Positions 1-9,192 are shown, numbered from the stretch's first letter. The stretch is 64,000 nucleotides of DNA from an uncultured Clostridia bacterium (GCA_947631115.1 CANRKB010000001.1:62001-126000), one strand, 5' to 3'. Notes: a model not told the origin generated them from the sequence alone. Numbers and translations are program-made.

Positions 1-361
1 GGCGCTGAAAAAGCAGTTCCGACCGGAACTGCTCAACAGGATAGACAACATCATCGTGTTTGAAAAACTGACAAACGAAAATATGGAAAAAATATGTCGG
101 AAACTTCTTGACGGAGTAGCGCAAAGAGCCATGCACAGCGGCATAGAGCTTTCGTTTGACGAAAGCGCCGTAAAGGCGCTCTGCCGAAGATCGCTAGACG
201 AGAATATGGGCGCAAGACCGCTCCGCCGCGAGATAACGGCAAAAATAGAAGATATGCTCGGCGGCAAAATAATTTCGGGAGAGATACCCCAAAAGTCAAA
301 AGCCGAAATCTTCGCAGAGGGCGAAAATTTCGGCGTCAGGATACTTGCCAATAACCGTTAA
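1..361 (+). CDS. Clp/Hsp100 ATPase, C-terminal fragment (gene starts before the window)
   Basis: This is the 3' end of an AAA+ protein unfoldase. The reading frame is open from base 2, so the gene begins upstream of the window. The visible 119 residues start with the FRPELLNRIDNIIVF segment, which is the sensor-2/arginine region of the second ATPase module of ClpA/B/C proteins. They continue into the D2 small domain with the typical GARPLRREI motif. Clp proteins of this kind unfold substrates for ClpP or disaggregate proteins. Without the N-terminal and first ATPase domains, ClpC, ClpB and ClpE cannot be told apart. The stop codon lies three bases from the stop of the convergent spoIVB, and no terminator hairpin was seen in that gap. 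Confidence 0.85.
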   Translation, partial: ALKKQFRPELLNRIDNIIVFEKLTNENMEKICRKLLDGVAQRAMHSGIELSFDESAVKALCRRSLDENMGARPLRREITAKIEDMLGGKIISGEIPQKSKAEIFAEGENFGVRILANNR

Positions 362-364
362 AGT

Positions 365-1489
365 TCAGCTAAGAGCCTCCGAAAGCATATTTTCGGCGAA
401 AACGGCATAGCCGCGCGTCGGGTCGTTTACGAGAACATGCGTCACCGCTCCCGCAAATTTTCCGTCCTGAATTATAGGCGAGCCGCTCATTCCTCGGACA
501 ATGCCGCCCGTCTGTTCAATAAGTTCGGGGTCCGTTATTTTTATGACCATGCTCTTTGAGCCGTCGAGATCCAGCAGATTTATCCGCTCTATCTCTATCG
601 AATAGGCTTTTGGAGCGTTTGAGTCAATTGTCGTCAATATCTGCGCGGGTCCCGCTTTTACTTCCTGCCTGAACGCCGCGGGATATATGTCGCCTGAGAT
701 TTCTCCGCTGTATTCTCCGAAAACGCCCGATTCGGTGTTTTTGGTCAGTTTTCCCGTTTCACTTCCCGAAAAAATGAGTCCGCAAAGTTCCCCCGCGCTG
801 CCGCTTTTTCCTTTTACAATGCCGAATATCTCGGCTTTTGTTATCTCTCCGCTTCCGAGCGGAATGGTCTCGCCTGTCGTAACGTCGCTTACGGAATGTC
901 CCAGACCGCCGAAAGTCTTTGTTTCGGGGTCAATAAATGTCAGCGTTCCTACTCCCGCGGCGCTGTCGCGGACGAAAACTCCTATTTTAAGACAGCCGTC
1001 CTCTTGCTTTGGAGCAAACTCAAAGCACATTTCTCTGTCGTCTCGCTCAAGAACTACCGAAGTGCTGTCCGAGCAAAGCTGCACCGCTCTGGAAATATCG
1101 CTGTTTGTGCTAACGCTTTCTCCGTTTACGGAAATTATAACGTCGCCCTCTTTTAACCCTGCGTCTTTTGCGGGAAACTCAGCCTTTACGACCATAACGC
1201 CGTCGGACTTTATTTTAATTCCGAACGGCGTTCCGCAAAGTATAACGTTTTGCCGTTCTTTTACAACGGTTTTTGCGGTTTTTATGGGAATGTTCCCGAA
1301 ATAATAAGCATACCCGTCGGACGTTCTGCAAAGCGTTGTTCCGCCGAAGCCGCACTCCGACAGCTTGCAGTCGGGAGAAAAGTTTATAACACCCGGGAGC
1401 GCCGCGCGGAATATACCGAAAAATACCGCAATGCATAATGCTATTGCAGCGGTCGCTCCCGAAAATAATTTTACTTTAATGTTCTTCAT
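365..1489 (-). CDS. spoIVB: SpoIVB serine peptidase (S55) of sporulation
   Basis: SpoIVB is secreted by the forespore and triggers pro-sigma-K processing in the mother cell by cutting SpoIVFA; this role is known from Bacillus. The 374-residue protein has an N-terminal membrane anchor (about residues 9-31), a PDZ domain (about 95-160) and an S55 peptidase domain. The catalytic set is visible: His198 in GGLGHS, Asp320 in ITDPEL, and Ser335 in GMSGSP. Asp-to-Ser spacing is 15, as in the Bacillus enzyme. The protein is somewhat shorter than the roughly 426 residues of B. subtilis. In Bacillus spoIVB follows recN; here it stands alone, converging on the Clp gene. It indicates that the host makes endospores. 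Confidence 0.93.
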   Translation of the reverse strand: MKNIKVKLFSGATAAIALCIAVFFGIFRAALPGVINFSPDCKLSECGFGGTTLCRTSDGYAYYFGNIPIKTAKTVVKERQNVILCGTPFGIKIKSDGVMVVKAEFPAKDAGLKEGDVIISVNGESVSTNSDISRAVQLCSDSTSVVLERDDREMCFEFAPKQEDGCLKIGVFVRDSAAGVGTLTFIDPETKTFGGLGHSVSDVTTGETIPLGSGEITKAEIFGIVKGKSGSAGELCGLIFSGSETGKLTKNTESGVFGEYSGEISGDIYPAAFRQEVKAGPAQILTTIDSNAPKAYSIEIERINLLDLDGSKSMVIKITDPELIEQTGGIVRGMSGSPIIQDGKFAGAVTHVLVNDPTRGYAVFAENMLSEALS

Positions 1490-1773
1490 TTCTTACTTAC
1501 ACTTTCAAAACCGATTTTCATTATTTATATTTATGCCGAAAAACGGCACGCGGCAAGAAAACTTGCCGACGAATATTATATTTCGCAAAATCCGCGTTCA
1601 ATATAAAAGGAAATTACAAACGGAGAAAACAAGTTATGCCGATTTTACAGGAAACCCGTTTTTTTGCCGCGGCATAATGCAAAGATGTAAAATCAACTCA
1701 AAAAAGGTAGATTCAGGCTATTTGGAAATGTTTTCCATATTTTTCAAAATGCTCATACAGCCCGAAAATGTAC
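1490..1773. other. Intergenic region upstream of spoIVB
   Basis: This 284-bp stretch carries no convincing reading frame. It must contain the spoIVB promoter on the minus strand, but no clear sigma-F or sigma-G consensus was recognised. A small perfect hairpin (7-bp arms CGGCAAG/CTTGCCG, AAAA loop, 1551-1568) sits about 60 bp before the spoIVB start and could be in its leader. Confidence 0.4.
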
Positions 1774-1802
1774 TTGACAATTTTGGCAAAATGAGGTATA
1801 AT
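1774..1802 (+). promoter_or_regulatory. Consensus sigma-A promoter of rnjA
   Basis: TTGACA (1774-1779) and TATAAT (1797-1802) are separated by exactly 17 bp, a perfect vegetative promoter. Transcription should start near 1809, about 330 nt before the rnjA start codon, so the transcript would have an unusually long leader. Confidence 0.9.
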
Positions 1803-1808
1803 AATATG

Positions 1809-2142
1809 GTATATATTTTCGGACAGTAGAAAATGTTAGATCTCGCTCCGCCGCATAATATGCAGACGGGTCTTATCGGCGGCATGAATCTGGAATTTTG
1901 GGCTTGAGCCCTTTTATATATGTTACGGCAATACTTTCGGACTTTATATTGAATAAGTATTTCCGTGCGCTTATTTATTTTTTGCCGAATATCCATAACT
2001 ATAATTCCGCGATACGTTTTTTCATCTTGTAAATCTTTCCTGTTGTTTTTTGTTACAATTCGCGGCTACATACTTTGCGCTGTTTTTTTATGGGTCTTTG
2101 GCGTTTTCAATGTTTTAAAATACTTTGCAGAAAGGAATATTT
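1809..2142 (+). other. Long structured leader of rnjA (possible small RNA or attenuator)
   Basis: About 334 nt lie between the predicted start of transcription and rnjA, without a plausible ORF. A stem CCGCCG/CGGCGG (1848-1853 with 1877-1882) continues inward as ATAA/TTAT. A GC hairpin GGGC-TTGA-GCCC (1900-1911) follows and is trailed by TTTTATATA, which resembles a short terminator and would release an RNA of about 110 nt. Farther down, AATACTT/AAGTATT and AATAAG/CTTATT pairings overlap and exclude each other near 1928-1977. No known riboswitch consensus was recognised. RNase J autoregulation or a separate sRNA are inferences only. Confidence 0.4.
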
Positions 2143-4029
2143 ATGGGATTATTGTCGGAAAATAAGCTCCTTATAGAATCGGAAAAAATTTCGGGAAAAG
2201 CAAATAAAAATGTGTTGGGGACAAAAAGACCCAATGCTTCTGTCGGGAAAAACACTCCTGTTCTTAAGAATAAGCCTGTACTCAGAAGCAGAGATAACTT
2301 AAGCTCAAAAGGCTCTGTCTTAAATCAAAGCCAGACCTATGTCCGCAGGACCGTGAGAGAAAAGCCGCGCTCCGCTCCCGTCAGATTTATAGCGCTCGGC
2401 GGGCTTAATGAAATAGGAAAGAACCTCTATGTCTACGAGTGTTCAAACGATATGTTCATAGTCGACTGCGGAATTGCTTTCCCCGATGAAGAAATGCTCG
2501 GAGTAGACCTTGTTGTACCCGATTTCACCTATATCGAAAAGAACAAGGAAAAATTAAGAGGAATTGTCATAACCCACGGACACGAGGATCATATCGGCGG
2601 GCTTCCTTATCTTCTTAAAAAGATAAACGTTCCCGTATACGGAACAAGACTGACTTTAGGGCTTGTCGAGGGAAAACTCAAAGAACACGGGCTGTTATCT
2701 TCCGTTTCGCTCAATGTCGTAGAACCCCGCCAGAATGTCAGAATGGGCTGTATGAGCGTTGAGTTTATCAGGGTCAATCACTCTATCCCCGATTCCTGCG
2801 CGGTGGCTATCCATACTCCCGCGGGCGTTATAGTTCACACGGGCGACTTTAAAGTCGACTATACGCCTATAGAGGGCGGGATAATAGACCTTGCGAGATT
2901 CGGAGAGCTTGGAAACAGAGGCGTGCTTGCGCTTATGAGCGAAAGCACGAATGTAGAGCGCCCGGGTTATACGAAAAGCGAGCGTTCTGTAGGAGAGAGC
3001 TTTCACGGGCTTTTCGACAGGGCGGAAGGCAGAAGAATAATCATCGCGACATTTTCGAGCAATATCCATAGGATACAGCAGATAATAAACGAAGCCGTCA
3101 GACACGGACGCAGGGTCGCAGTTTCGGGAAGAAGCATGACGAACGTTATAGCAAAGGCAGTGGAGCTTAATTATATAAGCGTTCCCGACAACACCCTCAT
3201 TGATATAGACGAGGTAAATAATTACGATCCCGAAGAGCTTGTAATTGCCACAACGGGAAGTCAGGGCGAGCCGCTTTCCGCGCTTTCGAGAATGTCGAGC
3301 GGCGATCATAAGCAGGTCACCATAACCCCCAACGACTTTATAATCATATCCGCAAACCCCATACCGGGAAACGAAAAGCTGGTCACAAAGGTCGTAAACG
3401 AGCTTATGAAGCAGGGCGCGGAAGTTATCTACGAAAGCATGTACGAAGTTCATGTTTCGGGACACGCCTGCCAGGAAGAACTTAAAATGATGATCTCCCT
3501 TACAAAGCCGAAATTCTTTGTTCCTATCCACGGAGAATACAAGCACCTCAAAAAGCATACCGTCTTAGCCCACGGAATGGGTATCCCTGAAAACAACACG
3601 TTTATAGCGGGGCTGGGCGACGTTCTTGAAACGGACGGCGTGGATATGAAATTTGCGGGAGTCGTTCCGAGCGGAATGGTCATGGTAGACGGCTCGGGAG
3701 TAGGCGACGTCGGAAGCGTCGTTCTCCGCGACAGAAAACATCTCTCCGAGGACGGCGTTATAATCGTGGTCGCAACAATCGACCGCGAAAGCGGAAAGAC
3801 CGTCGCGGGTCCCGATATTGTGTCGAGAGGATTTGTCTATGTCCGCGAGAGCGAAGAATTGTTAGATGAGGCAAGAGAGGTCGTAAAGAATATAATGGAC
3901 GATCTTCTCGAAAGAAACGTCCGCGAGTGGGGAAATATAAAGTCTGCCATGCGCGACGGACTTTCGGATTATATCTATTCAAAGACGAAAAGAAGTCCGA
4001 TGATACTTCCGATAATAATGGAGATCTGA
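2143..4029 (+). CDS. rnjA: Ribonuclease J
   Basis: RNase J is a metallo-beta-lactamase/beta-CASP nuclease with endo- and 5'-3' exonuclease activity, central to mRNA decay in Firmicutes. The start chosen is ATG 2143, preceded by AAAGGA with good spacing; an in-frame TTG 18 bases upstream lacks a ribosome site. The 628-residue product has the metal-binding HGHEDH motif at 145-150, a beta-CASP domain in the middle and the C-terminal dimerisation part. About 78 residues precede the conserved core that begins at VRFIALGGLNEIGKN; this basic, low-complexity extension is longer than in most family members (usually about 555 residues in total). Downstream gdpP follows after 32 bp. Confidence 0.95.
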   Translation: MGLLSENKLLIESEKISGKANKNVLGTKRPNASVGKNTPVLKNKPVLRSRDNLSSKGSVLNQSQTYVRRTVREKPRSAPVRFIALGGLNEIGKNLYVYECSNDMFIVDCGIAFPDEEMLGVDLVVPDFTYIEKNKEKLRGIVITHGHEDHIGGLPYLLKKINVPVYGTRLTLGLVEGKLKEHGLLSSVSLNVVEPRQNVRMGCMSVEFIRVNHSIPDSCAVAIHTPAGVIVHTGDFKVDYTPIEGGIIDLARFGELGNRGVLALMSESTNVERPGYTKSERSVGESFHGLFDRAEGRRIIIATFSSNIHRIQQIINEAVRHGRRVAVSGRSMTNVIAKAVELNYISVPDNTLIDIDEVNNYDPEELVIATTGSQGEPLSALSRMSSGDHKQVTITPNDFIIISANPIPGNEKLVTKVVNELMKQGAEVIYESMYEVHVSGHACQEELKMMISLTKPKFFVPIHGEYKHLKKHTVLAHGMGIPENNTFIAGLGDVLETDGVDMKFAGVVPSGMVMVDGSGVGDVGSVVLRDRKHLSEDGVIIVVATIDRESGKTVAGPDIVSRGFVYVRESEELLDEAREVVKNIMDDLLERNVREWGNIKSAMRDGLSDYIYSKTKRSPMILPIIMEI

Positions 4030-4061
4030 CAGGAAAGCCGAATTGAAAAGGCGGTGATGGT

Positions 4062-6125
4062 TTGAGAAATTTTTACAGAAGCAATGTCTTTCTCGCGATA
4101 GTTTGTACGCTTATTGTCGCGGTCATAGTGATAGACGTATATGTTTTCAGACATGAGCCTGTTATTTTCTGGATCTCGCTTCCGCTTCTGCTGGCGGTTT
4201 CGGGCGTGGCTCTGGGAAAACTGTTTCAGATAAGGCAGAGCGAGTTTCGGTATTTTGAACAGCTGTCCGATGAGATACAGGGCGCTCAGAGAAATTCGCT
4301 CGTAGATTTTCCTATGCCCATGGCGATAGTCGACAACAACAGGACCGTTATCTGGAGCAACGACAGCTTCGACGAGGAGTTCTTCACTCCGAGCGAGGAG
4401 CAGTATTCGATAGACGACGTTACGGAAATGCCGCTCGCGCTGTTCGGCTCGGAGGGCAGGGAGATACGCTTCGGGGACAAGTGGTTCAGGGTATACTCAA
4501 ACTCTCATAACTTCAGCGTTGATGAAAAGATACTCAAAAAACAGCTTTTTGAACCCGAACAACCCGAACAGGACAACGAAACGATAACCATGCTCATTTT
4601 CCGCGATATAACCAACTTTAAAAAGCTGAAAATGACGTATGAAAAATCAAAGCCTATCGTTATGATAGTTATGGTAGATAACTATGAGGAGCTGCTTTCG
4701 GGCGCAAAGGAAAGTGAAAGAGCGTATGTCACCATACAGGTAGACAGGCTTATAGAAGAATACTTTGCGGAAAAAAAGGCGGTTTTGAAAAAAATAACGG
4801 GCGACAAATTTCTTATCGTTCTCGAAAGACAATACCTCGATGAAATGATAAGCGAAAAGATGTCGCTTATAAATAAGGCTCACGAAATTATCGTCCGCGA
4901 CAGAGCCGCCGTTACGCTTTCGATAGGCGTGGGAGATACCGCGGAATCATTGGCTCAGGGCGAGAGGTTCGCCAGCGAGATGATAGAAAAGGCTCTCGAA
5001 AGAGGCGGCGACCAGGCGCTTATAAAGACCGCAAACGGCTTTAACGCGTTCGGAGCTGCGTCACCGGGAAGAGAGCGCACGGGAAAGGTAAAGATACGCC
5101 TTGCGGCGGAAAATATCAAAAGCCTTATAAGTACCGCCGATACCGTGTATATAATGGGACATAGCTATGCGGATTTCGACAGCGCGGGCTCGGCGATAGG
5201 ACTTACCTGCGCGATAAGAAGACTGGGCATTCCCGCATATACCGTCGCACGTTTCAGAGATGAATCAAAGACAAACGCAAAAGCCCTTTTCGATAAGTTC
5301 AGCGATTATGACACTTCCGTCGCTATCGAACCCGAGGAAGCGAAAAAATGGATAACGGACAAATCGGTACTTATTGTCGTCGATACGCATATCCTTAAAA
5401 AGCTTGAGGACAAAGAGCTTTACGAAATGGCAAAGAAAAACCGCGTCGTCATAGTCGACCATCACCGACTGAGCGCGGGCGCAATAACCGAGTTCGGCGT
5501 AAGATGCCAGGAAAGCAACGCCTCGTCGGCAGCGGAGCTGGTGACGGAGCTTATACAGTATTTCAGTCCCGACGCGCTAATAAATGCGCGAGAGGCGGAG
5601 GCGCTGCTTGCGGGCATAATGCTCGACACAAAGGACTTTGTCATGCGTTCGGGAGTTTCGACGTTTGAAGCCGCGGCTTATCTTAAAAAGCAGGGCGCGG
5701 ATACTATCTCCGTCAAAAAGCTGTTCGACACGACTATTGAAAACAAGATGAGAAAGGCAAAGATAATTTCTTCCGCAGAGATATACCGCGGAAAATGCGC
5801 TATCTCAAAGGTGAGCGAGAGTTTTTCGGGTCTGCGTATCGTATGCGCGCAGGCAGCGGACGAAATGCTGTATATAAACAGCGTTGACGCGGCGTTTACT
5901 GTCTATCCGATAGAAAACGGCTGGGGAGTGAGCGCGAGGTCTTTAGGAAAAATAAACGTTCAGGTCATCATGGAAAATCTGGGAACAAATCCCGACGACG
6001 GCGGCGGGCATCAGTCGATGGCGGGAGCGCAGCTGTACGGCTGTACGCTCGACGAAGCCTATGACAGCCTTACAAAAGCCATAGACGTATATTTCTCGAA
6101 TGTACCCGAAGAACCTAAAAAATAA
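4062..6125 (+). CDS. gdpP: c-di-AMP phosphodiesterase GdpP (DHH/DHHA1)
   Basis: GdpP hydrolyses cyclic di-AMP and so influences wall homeostasis, potassium and stress responses. The start is TTG 4062, with AAAGGCGGTGA just upstream. The 687-residue protein shows two N-terminal membrane helices (about 8-28 and 32-52), a PAS-like segment, a degenerate GGDEF domain (about 195-330), a DHH domain with ADFDS near 370 and VDHH near 465, and a DHHA1 domain with GGGHQSMAG near 647. Order and length match GdpP of Bacillus. It lies in the conserved setting gdpP-rplI-dnaB, with 24 bp to rplI, so co-transcription is likely. Confidence 0.95.
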   Translation: MRNFYRSNVFLAIVCTLIVAVIVIDVYVFRHEPVIFWISLPLLLAVSGVALGKLFQIRQSEFRYFEQLSDEIQGAQRNSLVDFPMPMAIVDNNRTVIWSNDSFDEEFFTPSEEQYSIDDVTEMPLALFGSEGREIRFGDKWFRVYSNSHNFSVDEKILKKQLFEPEQPEQDNETITMLIFRDITNFKKLKMTYEKSKPIVMIVMVDNYEELLSGAKESERAYVTIQVDRLIEEYFAEKKAVLKKITGDKFLIVLERQYLDEMISEKMSLINKAHEIIVRDRAAVTLSIGVGDTAESLAQGERFASEMIEKALERGGDQALIKTANGFNAFGAASPGRERTGKVKIRLAAENIKSLISTADTVYIMGHSYADFDSAGSAIGLTCAIRRLGIPAYTVARFRDESKTNAKALFDKFSDYDTSVAIEPEEAKKWITDKSVLIVVDTHILKKLEDKELYEMAKKNRVVIVDHHRLSAGAITEFGVRCQESNASSAAELVTELIQYFSPDALINAREAEALLAGIMLDTKDFVMRSGVSTFEAAAYLKKQGADTISVKKLFDTTIENKMRKAKIISSAEIYRGKCAISKVSESFSGLRIVCAQAADEMLYINSVDAAFTVYPIENGWGVSARSLGKINVQVIMENLGTNPDDGGGHQSMAGAQLYGCTLDEAYDSLTKAIDVYFSNVPEEPKK

Positions 6126-6149
6126 GACTGACTAAAGGAGAATAGGTTT

Positions 6150-6602
6150 ATGAAAGTTATTTTGCTTGCAGACGTAAACGGAACTGGGAAAAAAGGCGAG
6201 ATCAAAGAAGTAAAGGACGGCTACGCGATAAACGGACTTATCAGAAAGGGTCTTGCACAAGAAGCCACCCCGCAGAATCTTAACCTTTTAAAGGGTCAGC
6301 AGGACGCGGCTCAGCATAAGATCGACGTTGAAAAAGCCAATGCAAAGGCTATAGCCGAAAAGCTCGAGGGAAAGACCGTCTGCGTAAAAGCAAGAGCGGG
6401 ACAGAACGGAAGACTTTTCGGAACGGTAACTTCAAAGGAAGTTTCTGCGGAAATAAAGAAATCTTTCGGCGTAGACGTAGATAAGAAAAAGATAAACATT
6501 CCCATGAAGATAGAGGGCTTCGGGGTTTATTCCGTTGAAGCGAAGCTTTATGCGGGAATATCGGCTAAGTTTTCCGTTGAGGTAGCGGAGGAGGCGAAAT
6601 AA
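6150..6602 (+). CDS. rplI: 50S ribosomal protein L9
   Basis: L9 binds 23S rRNA at the base of the L1 stalk and helps keep the reading frame. The 150-residue product starts [17 protein letters not shown], typical of the N-terminal RNA-binding domain, followed by the long connecting helix and the C-terminal domain. The start ATG has AAAGGAG upstream. Its stop codon TAA overlaps the ATG of dnaB (TAATG), so the two genes are translationally coupled, as in many Firmicutes. Confidence 0.97.
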   Translation: MKVILLADVNGTGKKGEIKEVKDGYAINGLIRKGLAQEATPQNLNLLKGQQDAAQHKIDVEKANAKAIAEKLEGKTVCVKARAGQNGRLFGTVTSKEVSAEIKKSFGVDVDKKKINIPMKIEGFGVYSVEAKLYAGISAKFSVEVAEEAK

Positions 6603-7969
6603 TGTCTGCCGCTGATTTTGAGGGAATAAATCTCCCGTGTAATATCGGAGCGGAAAAGTCCGTTTTGGGGTGCGTATTTGCGGACAACAGCCGAAAAGGC
6701 GTTTTGAGCGAGGTAATAGGGAGTCTTCGCGCGGAGCATTTCTATGTAGAACTGCACGCAAGTATCTACGGCGTTATGTCAAGGTTGTATCTCGCGGGTT
6801 CACGACTTGACACGCTGGTTATACTCAACGAATGTATAAAAGAGGGAATATTTGAAAACGAAGAAGAAGCCGCTTCCCGCGCAAAAGAGTTTCTGGACGC
6901 GGCTCCGAGTTATTCCGCTATAACCGCATACGCAAAGATAGTAATAGAAAAATATATGCTCCGAAGCCTTATACTTGCCGCAAACGATATAATAAAATCG
7001 GCAAGCTCCGAAACGGACGGCGCGGATAAAGCGTTAGACCTTGCGGAGCATAAGATATACGACATAAGGGCGGGCGAAGAAGACAGAAGCCTTACGCATA
7101 TAAGCGGAATAGTTTTCGAGAGGATAAAAGACCTGACGGAGCTTGCAAAAGAGTCCGCCAGAAACAACGGAAAGCCCGTGCTTAAAGGTTTTGAAACGGG
7201 ATTTTCGGAGGTCGATAAAAAGCTCTTCGGATTAAACGCTTCGGACCTGCTCATCCTTGCGGCAAGACCGGGAATGGGAAAAACGTCGTTTGCCATGAAT
7301 ATAGCCGTAAATGTTTCCAAAAAATACCGCGACAGGACGGTCTGCGTATTCAGCCTCGAAATGTCAAAAGAACAGCTTGTTGCGAGAATGATCTCCTCCG
7401 AGGCGCTCCTTTCGTCCGAGTCAATGAAAACGGGAATTATCTCAAACGATAAATGGTCAAGCATAACCGAAGCCGCCGACGTTTTGTCTCAGCTTCCGAT
7501 ATACATTGACGACACTCCCGTTTGCAGCGTTACTTCGGTAAAATCAAAGCTCAGAAGAATAAAAGGTCTCGGGCTTGTAGTCATAGATTATCTTCAGCTT
7601 ATGACTTCCGTAAATGATTACCACGGAAACAGAGTAGCCGAGATTTCTGAAATAACCAGAGATCTGAAAGTGCTTGCAAAAGAGCTGAACGTGCCCGTAA
7701 TAGTCCTTTCCCAGCTTGCAAGAGGAGCCGAGAAGCGCGAGGATAAGCGTCCGCTTTTGTCAGACCTCAGAGATTCGGGTTCTATAGAGCAGGACGCGGA
7801 TATAGTTATGTTTTTATATAGGGACAGCTATTACGACCCTACAAATCCGAACAGGGAACTATGCGAATGTAATATAGCCAAAAACCGCCACGGCGAAACA
7901 GGCGTCGCAAAAATAGGCTGGAAGGGCGAGTATACAAAGTTTGTAAATGTTGAATTCAAGCAGGCTTGA
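6602..7969 (+). CDS. dnaB: Replicative DNA helicase DnaB/DnaC
   Basis: This is the hexameric 5'-3' helicase of the replication fork (called DnaC in Bacillus). The 455-residue protein has the N-terminal primase-interaction domain beginning with LPCNIGAEKSVLG, followed by a RecA-fold motor with P-loop ARPGMGKTS at about 221-229 and a Walker B region VVIDYLQLM near 325. The terminal GWKGEYTKFVN is usual. A GGAGGAGG ribosome site lies inside rplI. No intein interrupts the P-loop. tilS follows after 6 bp. Confidence 0.97.
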   Translation: MSAADFEGINLPCNIGAEKSVLGCVFADNSRKGVLSEVIGSLRAEHFYVELHASIYGVMSRLYLAGSRLDTLVILNECIKEGIFENEEEAASRAKEFLDAAPSYSAITAYAKIVIEKYMLRSLILAANDIIKSASSETDGADKALDLAEHKIYDIRAGEEDRSLTHISGIVFERIKDLTELAKESARNNGKPVLKGFETGFSEVDKKLFGLNASDLLILAARPGMGKTSFAMNIAVNVSKKYRDRTVCVFSLEMSKEQLVARMISSEALLSSESMKTGIISNDKWSSITEAADVLSQLPIYIDDTPVCSVTSVKSKLRRIKGLGLVVIDYLQLMTSVNDYHGNRVAEISEITRDLKVLAKELNVPVIVLSQLARGAEKREDKRPLLSDLRDSGSIEQDADIVMFLYRDSYYDPTNPNRELCECNIAKNRHGETGVAKIGWKGEYTKFVNVEFKQA

Positions 7970-7975
7970 GAAAAA

Positions 7976-8965
7976 ATGGATCTGATTGAAAGTGCAAAAA
8001 CGGTTTTTTTCGGGAAAAATATTCTCGATGAAACAAAAACTGTAGTCTGCGCGCTTTCGGGCGGCGCAGACAGTACCGCGCTCCTTATCGTTTTAAAAGA
8101 GCTTTCGGGTGAAAAGGGCTTTAAGCTCGGAGCTTGTCATTTAAACCACGGACTCCGCGGTGAAGACAGCGACGGGGACGAGCGGTTCTGCGCCGAGCTT
8201 TGCGAAAAAATGGGCGTGGAGCTTTACAGGAAAAAGGTCTGCGTTAAAGACCTTATCGAAAAGCACGAAAGTTTGGAAGAAGCGGCAAGAAAGGTGCGAT
8301 ACGAGTTTTTTGAAGAAGCAAGAGAACATTTCGGAGAAAATTCCTATATCGCTACCGCTCATAACGCAAACGACAACGCCGAAACCGTCCTTTTCAATAT
8401 GATAAGAGGCACGGGGCTTAAAGGTCTTTGCGGAATACCGCCCTTTAGGGATAGGATAATCCGCCCGCTTATATACGTGAGCAGGAGCGAAATAGAACAG
8501 TTTCTCAAAGAGCGCGGTCAGACGTATGTCACCGACAAGACAAATTTTTCCGAGGAGATTACAAGAAACAGGATAAGGCTGAAAATACTTCCCGAAATGA
8601 TGAAGATAAATCCGTCGGTTTTGGGAACAATATCAAGAATGACAAAAAACCTCCGAAGCGACAGCGACCTTCTCGAAGAAATGTCTGAAGACGTTTTGAA
8701 AAACGCAAAACGCAATAACGGTTTTGAAGCGTCCGAGATAGATAAACAAAGTTATCCGATAAAGAGCAGAGCCGTAAGGAAGATATTGATAAACGGCGGC
8801 GTTGAGCCGTCGGCGCTTAGAATAAAAACGGCGCTTTCTTTGCTCTCAAAACGCAGCGCCAGATATAATCCCTGCAAAAACAAGTTCTTTACAATAAGAA
8901 AAGGCATTTGCTTTGTGGAAAATATTGAACAGAAATTCGGCGGTTTTAACGAAAAGCACGCTTGA
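7976..8965 (+). CDS. tilS: tRNA(Ile)-lysidine synthase, short form
   Basis: TilS makes lysidine at position 34 of the minor tRNA-Ile, letting it read AUA; this matters here because ATA is a very common Ile codon in the window. The N-terminal PP-loop SGGADSTALL (about 29-38) binds ATP, and CHLNHGLRG follows at about 52-60. With 329 residues it is much shorter than the Bacillus enzyme (about 470) and resembles the short type that lacks most of the C-terminal domains. It is followed by hpt, a common Firmicutes pairing, although a 227-bp gap with its own promoter separates them. Confidence 0.92.
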   Translation: MDLIESAKTVFFGKNILDETKTVVCALSGGADSTALLIVLKELSGEKGFKLGACHLNHGLRGEDSDGDERFCAELCEKMGVELYRKKVCVKDLIEKHESLEEAARKVRYEFFEEAREHFGENSYIATAHNANDNAETVLFNMIRGTGLKGLCGIPPFRDRIIRPLIYVSRSEIEQFLKERGQTYVTDKTNFSEEITRNRIRLKILPEMMKINPSVLGTISRMTKNLRSDSDLLEEMSEDVLKNAKRNNGFEASEIDKQSYPIKSRAVRKILINGGVEPSALRIKTALSLLSKRSARYNPCKNKFFTIRKGICFVENIEQKFGGFNEKHA

Positions 8966-9022
8966 GTGTTGAAAACTATTGTATACAGCAAGGAAATTTC
9001 AGCAAATATTCATAAAATAGGT

Positions 9023-9051
9023 TTGCAATTTTTATCTTCTTATGATATAAT
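9023..9051 (+). promoter_or_regulatory. Sigma-A-like promoter for hpt
   Basis: TTGCAA (9023-9028) and TATAAT (9046-9051) are 17 bp apart. The -10 box is part of a palindrome with 13-bp arms (9045-9057 and 9060-9072), so a repressor or a stem at the RNA 5' end could act here. Confidence 0.7.
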
Positions 9052-9172
9052 AATCGCAGGCGATTATTATATGCTTATGTCCACGCACATCCGCAAAATT
9101 TTTTCAAAATTTTGCTCCGTGCGGTAATGGACAATTATATCATAAATTCTTGCGAATTTATGATATAATAAT
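9041..9172 (+). repeat. Palindrome-rich hpt leader bounded by 14-bp direct repeats
   Basis: The direct repeat TATGATATAATAAT occurs at 9041-9054 and 9159-9172. Between the copies lies a nested hairpin: TGTCCA/TGGACA (9078-9083 with 9128-9133), then GCAC/GTGC, then GCAAAATTTT/AAAATTTTGC. A palindrome with 16-bp arms (9134-9149 with 9154-9169, loop TTGC) contains the right repeat. The layout could be a small miniature-element insertion or a structured 5' leader of about 130 nt. No coding sequence is present. Confidence 0.7.
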
Positions 9173-9192
9173 TTGAAGTAGGAGGAAAACAT

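Noticed and set aside
2695-3558. Antisense frame of 287 codons inside rnjA.
   Set aside because: The sense strand encodes intact RNase J; the antisense frame has no ribosome site and no recognisable domain.
9023-9192. Purine or PRPP riboswitch in front of hpt.
   Set aside because: The conserved cores of these riboswitches were not found; the region consists of palindromes.
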